From: Bacteroidales bacterium
GTDB lineage: Bacteria > Bacteroidota > Bacteroidia > Bacteroidales > UBA932
DNA: 64,000 nt
NCBI GenBank assembly: GCA_016281435.1
Contig: JAEEIQ010000090.1
Location: forward strand, 66,496-130,495
Reading direction: 5' to 3'
Shown: positions 50,734 through 58,600 of the stretch, one piece after another
How the letters are laid out: every line of letters starts with the position of its first letter
How positions within the stretch are numbered: position 1 is the stretch's first letter
The notes under the pieces: model-generated
Seen by the model: only the letters and a program-made list of their open reading frames with translations
What the model was told of the DNA's origin: nothing
The model's database searches: none
Program-made: the position numbers and the translations under genes

Positions 50734-52116
50734 GTGAGTATTTTATTTTTTTTTGCGCTCATTTTCTTGTGCCAAGGGTGTTTTGTCCACGAACAAAATG
50801 ATAATCAACAACTCGGATTGAGTGAGGCCCGGCGACTTTTCGAGACTGAGTTTTCGATTGAATCCGCTCAAGAAAGGTCCCACGTATCGTTACGTTCTGG
50901 TATCTGGCCTGGTGATTACACTCCAATATGGGAGGATGCTCTTAAGTTTAAAGATGATGATTATGAGGGATTTGTCATCCCGTTTTTACCGGAGTTCGCT
51001 GTGTTCTCATACAAGAAGACGAATGATAATATTATTCATCGTCCGTGGCGAAAATTACAACAGGATATCATTGTTAGGAGGAATATCAAAACTGGCGAAC
51101 GGGAATTGCTTTTGAGATCCATAGTGAAAAAACATGGATTGAAGGTAACTGAAAAGTATTCCGGTATAATTATTTATTCTTCTCTTACAGCAAGTCGCGT
51201 TTATTCTATTGAAAAGTATGTGAATGATTCACTCGTCTCGGTTGTTTTTCTAGACGGGAAAATGAAATCTGCGCATAAAGCGGCGGAGCTAATAAGGGGA
51301 TATAGTTTTGCAAAAAAGAAATTTAATGCGACACGGCGATGGTCTGATGATGAGGATGATTGGGATTGGTGGGAAGAGTGGGATTACGACTGGAATGATG
51401 TATTTGGCTTTTTTCATTATGGCGATGATATTTATTATGATCCATTTGAGAATAGAATATTATATGACTCTGATGGAGATGGCACCCCAGATATCCTGCT
51501 AGATGATTATTTGGATGAACAAGGATACGATGAACCGGATGATTTTTTTGAAACCATAGATGTGGGTATATTGTTTGAGGCTGGTTTAGAAGGTGACTTT
51601 TTTGATTTAGGAGAAGAGCCTTCATATATTTATTCAACTCATATGGCCATGTCAAATTTACCACAGAGTGGTGATTTGCCAGTTTATTCTTTCAGGTGTG
51701 CTCCTGTATTGGCGGCATTTAAGTATGGGTCTGATGTCCTCGGGGGCGTGAATACTCAAGAGGATTATTTGAATGAGTATGTTTCTTTTATTGGAGACAG
51801 TACTGTTGTTGTAAATGGATTGTCCTCATTTGCAATAAGACGTTTTGTCACTCATTGCTTTGCTACTTCTGAACTAAACTCTCGGGAGGATATTCGAAAT
51901 GCGATAGATGCTGGACACATTGTATATGCATTCATAGTGGATGATTGTTCCATATATCAGCCAATGATTATAATCGGCTATAATTCTTCTACAAATACGT
52001 TCATTTACGTTTATGGGGAAGATGGATGCAGGTATGAGGAGAATCAATATAATAAGCATCATATAAAGAAGCCGGCCTTTGCGCTTAACAATGCAAATAA
52101 TTTTCACAGCTTATGA
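50734..52116 (+). CDS. Modular surface lipoprotein with C39-like C-terminal domain
   Basis: This 460-residue AT-rich gene starts at GTG 50734 with a signal (SILFFFALIFLCQGC, lipobox Cys15). Residues about 30-200 are the shared N-terminal domain (GDYTPIWEDA, RPWRKLQQDIIVRR, RGYSFAKKKFNATR). A Trp/Asp-rich stretch and a calcium-loop-like DSDGDGTPD (about 248) follow. The C-terminal domain (about 315-460) resembles papain-like C39/C10 folds: Cys in YSFRCAPVLAAF and a strand QPMIIIGYNSSTNTFIYVYGEDG. However, the catalytic His position appears lost (QP in place of the usual HA), so it may be inactive or bind only. A T9 tract at 50746-50754 lies in the signal codons. The stop overlaps the next gene (ATGA). 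Confidence 0.7.
   Translation: MSILFFFALIFLCQGCFVHEQNDNQQLGLSEARRLFETEFSIESAQERSHVSLRSGIWPGDYTPIWEDALKFKDDDYEGFVIPFLPEFAVFSYKKTNDNIIHRPWRKLQQDIIVRRNIKTGERELLLRSIVKKHGLKVTEKYSGIIIYSSLTASRVYSIEKYVNDSLVSVVFLDGKMKSAHKAAELIRGYSFAKKKFNATRRWSDDEDDWDWWEEWDYDWNDVFGFFHYGDDIYYDPFENRILYDSDGDGTPDILLDDYLDEQGYDEPDDFFETIDVGILFEAGLEGDFFDLGEEPSYIYSTHMAMSNLPQSGDLPVYSFRCAPVLAAFKYGSDVLGGVNTQEDYLNEYVSFIGDSTVVVNGLSSFAIRRFVTHCFATSELNSREDIRNAIDAGHIVYAFIVDDCSIYQPMIIIGYNSSTNTFIYVYGEDGCRYEENQYNKHHIKKPAFALNNANNFHSL
50746..50754 (+). repeat. T9 homopolymer in signal-peptide codons
   Basis: Nine T in a row lie 12 bases after the GTG start. With eight T, the nearby ATG at 50727 would instead read in frame through the same lipobox (MKSEYFIFFALIFLCQGC), so slippage would switch between two alternative starts. 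Confidence 0.6.
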
Positions 52117-52475
52117 AAAAGAGCAACAGTTTAGTCCTTCTGTTATTCACGCTGATTATAACGCTATCTTGCTCCAAAGGAGATATGCTTACTGGCACTG
52201 TTTGGAAGAATCAGTATAATGATAACTATACTATCATCAGGTTTAAATCTGAAAACAATTGCGAGTTGCAGTACAAGTCGCGTTTGTATACGGTACTCTA
52301 TAAAGGCACTTATTCTATAGAGAAACAATTTGATACTTTTGAATTGCAAGACGACGAGGACCGTTTTATAGTTATGGATACCGACTGGGGATTGGCATTG
52401 GGAGCCATTAATATAGATAGGAGTTGCATTAGGATGCTGATGTGGATAAATCCAATTACTTTGACTCGTATTTAA
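52113..52475 (+). CDS. Small partner lipoprotein
   Basis: This 120-residue protein has a signal peptide and lipobox LSCS (Cys20) and a short, strand-rich body (GTVWKNQYNDNYTIIRFKSENNCELQYK, LYKGTYSIEKQFDTFELQDDEDRFIVM) like a small beta-barrel or inhibitor fold. It starts inside the last codon of the C39-like lipoprotein gene, so the two are probably made together. By analogy with protease/inhibitor neighbours it could bind or neutralise the C-terminal domain; this is inference. AT-rich like its neighbour. Confidence 0.6.
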   Translation: MKKSNSLVLLLFTLIITLSCSKGDMLTGTVWKNQYNDNYTIIRFKSENNCELQYKSRLYTVLYKGTYSIEKQFDTFELQDDEDRFIVMDTDWGLALGAINIDRSCIRMLMWINPITLTRI

Positions 52476-55400
52476 ACGGATATTGTGATTTGAGTAAGAA
52501 TTATCAAACTACGTCATTTGCATTATCTATTTGGGGTGCATTCCATGCTATTGTTATTTTTTTTCAATTAGCCGGCATCATAGAGAGTGGTAATCCCTAT
52601 TTTGCCGTGTCTGGGTTTTTGAGGAATCCCGGGCTGGCAGGCGGGCTTCAGGCCATGGCTTTTGTCGCGTCCTTGATGTTGCTGCATTCCGGGAGCGGGA
52701 TGAAAAGATGGCAGCGAAGGGTGCTGATCGGCGTTTCAGTGTTTTTGCTGGCCTCTATCTTCGTGACGACCTCCCGGGCGGCAATCCTTTCTGCTGCGGT
52801 CGGCGCCGCCGTTGTTTATGGCAAGGAGATTCTGTCCTGGGCAGGACGTCACAAGAAGATCATTCCGATTGTTGCGCTGGCTGCCCTGGGTCTCGTTGCC
52901 GGCCTGTATTTTTTACGTCCGGATTCCGCAAGGGCGCGGCTTCTTGTATGGACTGTCTCCGGGAAGATGATAGCGGAGCGCCCGTGGTTCGGATTCGGTG
53001 CGGATGGCTTCAGGCAGAACTATATGATGTATCAGGCCGGCTTTTTCAGGGAAAATCCGGATTCTGTCTTTGCATCGGTTGCAGGGAACGCTGCGTATCC
53101 GTATAATGATTTTATCCGTCTGGCCGTGGAGTGCGGAGTGCCGGCCGCGTTAGCCGTGTTGTGCCTCCTCGTCCTTGTAGCGGTCAAGACGAAGGATAAA
53201 GTCCGTCTCGGCCTTTTGGCTTCATATTGTACGTTTGCACTTTTCTCGTATCCGAGTTATTGCCTGCCGCTGCTGGTGTTGTTTCCCGTAGCGCTGTTGT
53301 GCTGCCTGGACGGCTTCAGGCTGCGAGAGTGGCCGGGATGGGCGCTTGTGGCTTTGAGCGCGGTTGCCGCTGTTCTGCTCGTCTTGGGCGATTCCTCTCC
53401 GGTCAAGCGCCGGGTGGACCATCCGAATTATGAGTGGTGGGCAGCAAAGGGGGATTCGCTGCTCCAAAGGGGGAATGTAGCCGAAGCTGAGCATTATCTT
53501 GTCGAAGCCGGGTACATGGTGCCGCGGAAGATGCGTCCCGATTATCTTTTGTGGAAGTTGTACAGGGCTTCCGGAGATTCGGTTTCGCGCATTGAGAGGG
53601 CGGAGAGCTTGCTGAAGAAGGCAGAGGGGTCTTACAATACGTTTGCAATTAGGGCCCGGGCGGAGATACTTGAGGTTGAGGGAGAGGATTTCCTTTACAG
53701 GAAGTTCCTGCTGGACAATCTGAAGTATCATAACGGATGGGAGAACATAGAGACCGATCCCGAAATGGAAGTTTTGCTATTCTTGATAGATTCTTTGAAG
53801 ACTAAACCCGAGGATCGGATGTTTTTTGAAGGAAGGTGGAATGCAACGGTCTCAGATGAATCTAAAGCTATACCGAAGCGATCCGGGATTATTTCTGACT
53901 CTCTGCTTGGACTGAATATTTCTCAGGCCTTAAGAATGCTGGACAGCAGTCCGTATTGTGAACATATTCCCGACAATGATTTCAAGGAAATGGTCCTCCC
54001 TTTTGTGACAGGGGCGGAAAGAATTCAGGCGGATAAAGAATGGTTGAAAAGGATGGTGTTCTCGTATATCATAACTGACACCTGCCGGACCAGCCGGGAG
54101 TTTGTTAACTCTTTCAAATCATACTTTCAGAAAGCCTGGCATCTGACTTATAAAGGAGCTGAAAGAAAAGATGGCTTTGGCATTTATGATCTGTTATTGC
54201 CTCTTAATAATGAGTGCTATAATACTACTACTGCAGCGTGTGACATGCTCCGAGCATGTGGTATACCTACCGTAGTGGAGTATACGCCTAAGTGGCCAGA
54301 CAGGAAAGGTGCTCATTATTGGTGTGCTGTTCCAGATACTAACGGAGTAATAGTCCCTTTCACTCCTCCGACAAATGATCTTCTTGAAGACTGGGATCCA
54401 TATTTGCAGGGCGCGGCAAAAGTATATCGTTTGAATTACTCGGCACAAAAAGATTCACCATTTTTTCTTGCCAGAAAAAGTGAGTTTGTTCCTTCCGGAT
54501 TGCGAAGTCCTTTGATTTCAGACCAAACATGGCGTTACCATAAAACTGTTGATCTGACAATCCCGTTCAAAGTAAGTACGCGTAATAATCTTGCGTGGCT
54601 ATGCCATTTTTCTGATAGTGAGAGTGGTTTAACCCCTGTGGCGTGGGGTGTAGTCAATCATGCCTGTAAGACAGTGACGTTCCGTCAAGTTCCTTCAGGA
54701 GAAGTTTTCTTCCCTGCGTATTATAAAAATGACGACCTGATTCCTATAGGCAACCCAGTGGAATTGCTGGATAATGGTCGTGTTCGTTTTGCTCAGCAAC
54801 CGATGAGTTGTCCGGCTGGAATTGAAAGAAAAGTCATTAAAACTAAGCGGTGCCGGGAATACAAAATAAGAAAGCGTACATGCACCATGATAGTTTCGAG
54901 GAAGTATCCTGACAAAAGTCGCTTGAGAACAATGCGGCGCGAGATGATAGGCACATACATCCTTGGCAGTCCCGAACCATCTGGCCCGTTTGATACATTG
55001 ATGAGAATAATGTCAGCTCCGGATCCTTTCTTGCAAGACTATGACCTTCAATCATCGAAGCCTTATAGGTATTACACGCTCGGTACCATTGGCGAAAAAC
55101 CGCCGTATGTGGCTCATGTTGAATTTCTCGGTGCTCAAGTCGATTCAGTTGCCAGCCAACCTCCTACGCCACTCCCTGTGTTCTCTCCATTAGAAAAAGA
55201 GCGAAAAGATACCAGAATGGTCCGGTATTGCGGCTCTATACTTCGGAAGACTGAAGATACCTTAAATGCCATTGATGGAAATATGGAAACATATTCTAAG
55301 TCAAGAAAGATTGTGTTTGACTTCACATCACCTGTAAAGGCTTTGCGGGTTCGGTTCGCTCCGCGCAATGCGAACAACATCGTCAATCCGGGAGATACAT

Positions 55401-55603
55401 ATTGTCTGTATTATTATGATGAAGGGTGGCAGGAGCATTCCCGGCAGGTTGCCGAAGGGAATTACCTCGTCTTCAAGAATGTCCCCAAGGGGACTCTCTA
55501 CTGGCTGTCCGACGAGACACGGGGGCGGGAGGAACTGCCGTTCAGGTATGTGCACGGCCGGCAGGTATTCATCGACAATTACCAGCCGGGAAGGATTGAA
55601 TAA
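52442..55603 (+). CDS. Chimeric O-antigen-ligase-like / transglutaminase-like protein
   Basis: This 1053-codon frame starts at GTG 52442, inside the end of the previous gene. Residues about 25-330 resemble the C-terminal part of Bacteroidota O-antigen ligase/polymerase proteins (FAVSGFLRNPGLAGG, TTSRAAILSAAVGA, AERPWFGFGADGFRQNY, FIRLAVECGVPAA), with TPR-like helices at 335-440 (AEHYLVEAGYMVPRKMRPDYLLWKLY). The first four or five membrane helices of the family are missing. Residues about 500-1053 form a transglutaminase-like protein: Cys592 in NNECYNTTTAACDML, His625 in GAHYW, and a C-terminal domain ending PKGTLYWLSDETRG...FIDNY. The first part is mostly GC-rich and the rest AT-richer, suggesting a fusion by recombination after 5' loss. 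Whether it is expressed is unknown. Confidence 0.6.
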   Translation: MDKSNYFDSYLNGYCDLSKNYQTTSFALSIWGAFHAIVIFFQLAGIIESGNPYFAVSGFLRNPGLAGGLQAMAFVASLMLLHSGSGMKRWQRRVLIGVSVFLLASIFVTTSRAAILSAAVGAAVVYGKEILSWAGRHKKIIPIVALAALGLVAGLYFLRPDSARARLLVWTVSGKMIAERPWFGFGADGFRQNYMMYQAGFFRENPDSVFASVAGNAAYPYNDFIRLAVECGVPAALAVLCLLVLVAVKTKDKVRLGLLASYCTFALFSYPSYCLPLLVLFPVALLCCLDGFRLREWPGWALVALSAVAAVLLVLGDSSPVKRRVDHPNYEWWAAKGDSLLQRGNVAEAEHYLVEAGYMVPRKMRPDYLLWKLYRASGDSVSRIERAESLLKKAEGSYNTFAIRARAEILEVEGEDFLYRKFLLDNLKYHNGWENIETDPEMEVLLFLIDSLKTKPEDRMFFEGRWNATVSDESKAIPKRSGIISDSLLGLNISQALRMLDSSPYCEHIPDNDFKEMVLPFVTGAERIQADKEWLKRMVFSYIITDTCRTSREFVNSFKSYFQKAWHLTYKGAERKDGFGIYDLLLPLNNECYNTTTAACDMLRACGIPTVVEYTPKWPDRKGAHYWCAVPDTNGVIVPFTPPTNDLLEDWDPYLQGAAKVYRLNYSAQKDSPFFLARKSEFVPSGLRSPLISDQTWRYHKTVDLTIPFKVSTRNNLAWLCHFSDSESGLTPVAWGVVNHACKTVTFRQVPSGEVFFPAYYKNDDLIPIGNPVELLDNGRVRFAQQPMSCPAGIERKVIKTKRCREYKIRKRTCTMIVSRKYPDKSRLRTMRREMIGTYILGSPEPSGPFDTLMRIMSAPDPFLQDYDLQSSKPYRYYTLGTIGEKPPYVAHVEFLGAQVDSVASQPPTPLPVFSPLEKERKDTRMVRYCGSILRKTEDTLNAIDGNMETYSKSRKIVFDFTSPVKALRVRFAPRNANNIVNPGDTYCLYYYDEGWQEHSRQVAEGNYLVFKNVPKGTLYWLSDETRGREELPFRYVHGRQVFIDNYQPGRIE

Positions 55604-55607
55604 TTCT

Positions 55608-55615
55608 TATATTTG
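55608..55615 (+). promoter_or_regulatory. -7 box upstream of the 55.6-kb lipoprotein
   Basis: TATATTTG lies in the 18-base gap between two genes, seven bases before the ATG at 55622, so the message would be almost leaderless. No -33 box is evident; chance is possible. Confidence 0.3.
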
Positions 55616-55621
55616 TTGAAT

Positions 55622-57241
55622 ATGAAGGAGCATTCGTTCATTGTATTGATGTCCATTGCGGTCTTGTCACTGTCGTGCAGCCGGATGGAGTCTGAGATGG
55701 ATCAGAAACCGGGTTTCCCTCTGGAGGAGGCGAAGGCCAGCTTCGAGGCTGCGGTGTCGGGGCCTGCGACGCGTAGCGGCGGTGTTCAGCCTGTACGCAG
55801 CCGCCTGTCCTCCGGGGACATTACACCGTGGTGGGAAGATGCCGAGTGTGTGGAAGGGACGGGCAAAATCACTTACACTGTTCCCTACGAGGGAGAATAC
55901 CGCATATACTCGTATAGCGGGAAGTACAGTGAGAAGCCAGTCCGCCCGTGGCGCCGAGTCGGTCAGGAACTTGTGCTGAGCAAGGACCTGGGGAGCGGAT
56001 CGGTGGAAGTTCTTGTCAAATCAACGGTCAAGAGGCTCGGGCTCCGGCAGAAGGCCAAGTTCAGCGGTGTTGTGGTGTTTACGGATCTTGTCAGCGGAGG
56101 CGTACGGGCAGTTCGTCTGTATGAGAATGATACTCTCAAGGAATCGGTCGAGATAGACATGAGCGGTGGGAAGGAGGCGATGATAGAGAGTTGCAGGCGT
56201 GCGGTGAAGATTCTGAAGGGTTATCAGTTTTTCCGGAACCGGAACATCCGTACACGTTCGGATGACGGGGAAGGGGATCCGGACGGAGATGACGGGGACG
56301 AGTGGGAGTATCCTCCGACAGATGGGCTGATAGATTGGGGGAATGGCCTGTATGAGGATCCTGACACGGGCGCAGTGTATTATGATTCAGATGGCGACGG
56401 GGAGATAGATTCGATGCTGATAGAGCCGAGCGTGGTGACAGGCGGAGGAGATGACGGCGGCGGAGGAGGAGGTGGTGGCGGCGGGAGCGATCCTGACGAT
56501 CCGGATCCTGAAGATCCGGAAGACCCCGAGGGCCCTGATGATCCGGACGACCCGTGGAATCAGACAGATACTCTTAGTGTCCTTCCGCCCATCCTCCCCC
56601 CTGCAAACCTGTCTTCACTAGTCGGAACAGAATATTTTTATATCTTTAGACATCAAGATTATGTCCGCAGGACTGGGAGACCTGCCCCAGACTATTATTT
56701 GAATTATGGGCAGAAGTATTATAACAAGTTTCAAAGTGCGAAACAAAGTATGTCGCAGGCTGGAGCTGCGTGGGTGGATCTTACTGCGTATTTGCTGCAG
56801 GACCGTCTGAATTCACTGGTTGTGGATAATCCGCAGATAGAAGCAGATTCTCTCAGTTATTATGCATTTGGGATGCATTGCCGCGCATATCTTGATGCCG
56901 GTTTTTTATCTTTAAGTGTCCTGGATAGGGTAACTGTTGTTACGACGATTGAACTAAGCGACCTTTTGACTGAAGACGGCCTGCATCAAGTGTCCCAAAT
57001 GATTGAAGCTATGCTTAGTAATTATGTGGAACATCCCGATAAAGCATATGACGATGCCGTTGATTTGATTGATAATTGGGAAGATGTCAAAGATGCGATA
57101 AATGAATACATAGATCGGTATATTTTTAATGGAGGGGTGTTGCCTTGTTCCAGACAGCAAGTTTTCGACTTGATATTTGAAGATTTGATAGATTATTACT
57201 ACAGTAATATTCCAGGATTTGATTTGGACGATTATGAATAA
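55622..57241 (+). CDS. Modular surface lipoprotein, copy A
   Basis: This 539-residue protein has a signal peptide with lipobox LSCS (Cys19). The N-terminal domain (about 30-215; RSRLSSGDITPWWEDAECVE, RPWRRVGQELVLSKDL, ESCRRAVKILKGYQFFRNRN) is shared with the genes at 50.7 and 58.6 kb. An acidic DDGEGDPDGDDGDEW segment, a calcium-loop-like DSDGDGEIDSM (about 260), a poly-Gly run (about 280-292) and a DPDDP-type linker (about 293-320) follow. The C-terminal domain (about 330-539; YYLNYGQKYYNKF, GAAWVDLTAYLLQDRL, HCRAYLDAGFLSLSVLDRV, LSDLLTEDGLHQV) is AT-richer. Its stop overlaps the partner gene. Function unknown; the layout is like a surface-displayed effector with a passenger domain. Confidence 0.75.
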   Translation: MKEHSFIVLMSIAVLSLSCSRMESEMDQKPGFPLEEAKASFEAAVSGPATRSGGVQPVRSRLSSGDITPWWEDAECVEGTGKITYTVPYEGEYRIYSYSGKYSEKPVRPWRRVGQELVLSKDLGSGSVEVLVKSTVKRLGLRQKAKFSGVVVFTDLVSGGVRAVRLYENDTLKESVEIDMSGGKEAMIESCRRAVKILKGYQFFRNRNIRTRSDDGEGDPDGDDGDEWEYPPTDGLIDWGNGLYEDPDTGAVYYDSDGDGEIDSMLIEPSVVTGGGDDGGGGGGGGGGSDPDDPDPEDPEDPEGPDDPDDPWNQTDTLSVLPPILPPANLSSLVGTEYFYIFRHQDYVRRTGRPAPDYYLNYGQKYYNKFQSAKQSMSQAGAAWVDLTAYLLQDRLNSLVVDNPQIEADSLSYYAFGMHCRAYLDAGFLSLSVLDRVTVVTTIELSDLLTEDGLHQVSQMIEAMLSNYVEHPDKAYDDAVDLIDNWEDVKDAINEYIDRYIFNGGVLPCSRQQVFDLIFEDLIDYYYSNIPGFDLDDYE

Positions 57242-58310
57242 AGGCCGGGATATTATTCTCTTTTTTTGTCTTTCGGGTTTGGGGCTGTTTCTGGCATCTT
57301 GCCGGACCGTTTTCTTGGATTTTGAAATTTCTGAGCACGAAGGCTATGCATTCAAGTCAACCGAGCGGTCCAGTTGTTACAACAAGCAGGGGCCGGTGTG
57401 TTTTCTAGATTTGAACAGAGGGATAGTATGCCGTTGCACGGATATGGAGACATTTGTCCTAACGACGGTAGATGGTGGAAGAGAATGGGTTCGCAGAGAT
57501 ACAATACCAGGCCGGTGTGTTTGGGTGGACAATGATGCCGGGACTGGTTTTACTGGAGCCTTTCTTAACTCCGATACATATGATATTTACAAGTCGGACT
57601 CATTATGTGGAGCTTTCAGAAGGTACTGCTCGATTCCGTGCAGACGGATACAGACCCAACTTTTTGCTTCGAAACCCAGACATTTTTATTATGGTGTCAT
57701 ACGCAGGTTGGCAGATGGCTCTTACAGTACTGTGGATCGGGCTGGCGTCGTTTTCTATGATTCTCTTGGCCGCTATATCCGGATGTTTTCTCTGGATATC
57801 CCTCCGGGATCCTCAATAGCAGTTGTAGATGACGGTGTCGTCGTATGCAAAAACCTGCATCACGGAAGCGAGTTGTATCTTGTCAGTAAAAAAAAAGTCG
57901 CTCGGATGAACAGGAAAAAGGTAGATATGATAACAGCAATAGTAGGGAGTCGTTCAAGGTTATTGGTAGGGGACAAGGATAGAGGGACATTCAATGGTTC
58001 AATCAGAAATGGAAGGTTGTTTTTGAAAAGAGGCGGCGCCGTGAGGCGGAAATGCGACCCAGTGTGGCTGGAAGCCAATAATGGAGTGATGTATTATTGG
58101 GGGATGACCCATTCTGTCCTTGGCGCCACCAGTTCGTTATACGCTTCCGGAGACGGAGGCCGCAGTTGGAGACGAATAGTAAAGCATTGGCCGATGCAGT
58201 GGCCGGCGGTGTTGGGAATTTATTCCTCATATCTGAAGCCATGCGCCACTCCCGAAGGGGTAATATTATACACACCTGAAGGAAAGGTATACACTGTTAA
58301 ACGCAAGTAA
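57234..58310 (+). CDS. Partner lipoprotein with BNR-like propeller, copy A
   Basis: This 358-residue protein starts at ATG 57234, overlapping the stop of the modular lipoprotein by eight bases. Signal peptide with lipobox LASC (Cys20). The body shows exosialidase/photosystem-type repeats (VLTTVDGGREWVRR; LYASGDGGRSWRRI), consistent with a beta-propeller used for binding. The last 20 or so residues (CATPEGVILYTPEGKVYTV) are nearly identical, also at DNA level, to the 60.3-kb gene, while the middle is strongly diverged. A binding partner or protective role toward the upstream protein is inferred from position and co-divergence only. Confidence 0.65.
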   Translation: MNKGRDIILFFCLSGLGLFLASCRTVFLDFEISEHEGYAFKSTERSSCYNKQGPVCFLDLNRGIVCRCTDMETFVLTTVDGGREWVRRDTIPGRCVWVDNDAGTGFTGAFLNSDTYDIYKSDSLCGAFRRYCSIPCRRIQTQLFASKPRHFYYGVIRRLADGSYSTVDRAGVVFYDSLGRYIRMFSLDIPPGSSIAVVDDGVVVCKNLHHGSELYLVSKKKVARMNRKKVDMITAIVGSRSRLLVGDKDRGTFNGSIRNGRLFLKRGGAVRRKCDPVWLEANNGVMYYWGMTHSVLGATSSLYASGDGGRSWRRIVKHWPMQWPAVLGIYSSYLKPCATPEGVILYTPEGKVYTVKRK

Positions 58311-58423
58311 TAGTAAGCAGCGTTATTGGATTTATTTCGTTTTTTAGTACAATAAGACGTTCTACGCATGCAAAGGGCTGGAAAGAAGTTTTTAAAATAT
58401 GAGCAGTTACTGTGAAAGTGACC

Positions 58424-58558
58424 ATGACAGACGGGAAGTTAATTCGCATCTGGGATTTTGCCCTTTTACCAGATTGTGTACTTGGAGACCTGATTGAGAA
58501 TCTCCGGGCCCATGGGGTGAAGATGGATAATCAGCTCCGGATCACGGATATTTCTTAA
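58424..58558 (+). CDS. Short 44-residue reading frame, possibly a remnant
   Basis: In the 290-base gap between the two lipoprotein pairs, ATG 58424 opens MTDGKLIRIWDFALLPDCVL and continues GDLIENLRAHGVKMDNQLRI, ending in TDIS. Its composition is plausible for a real protein or for the end of a lost gene. I recognise no family. The rest of 58311-58600 shows nothing else supportable. Confidence 0.25.
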   Translation: MTDGKLIRIWDFALLPDCVLGDLIENLRAHGVKMDNQLRITDIS

Positions 58559-58600
58559 TACAGATGGAAGGAGAATAATGGTTTGATTAATATATATTCT

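Noticed and set aside
55613..55621. TTG start three codons before the ATG of the 55.6-kb lipoprotein
   Set aside because: It overlaps the -7 box and adds nothing to the signal peptide; ATG 55622 matches copy B.
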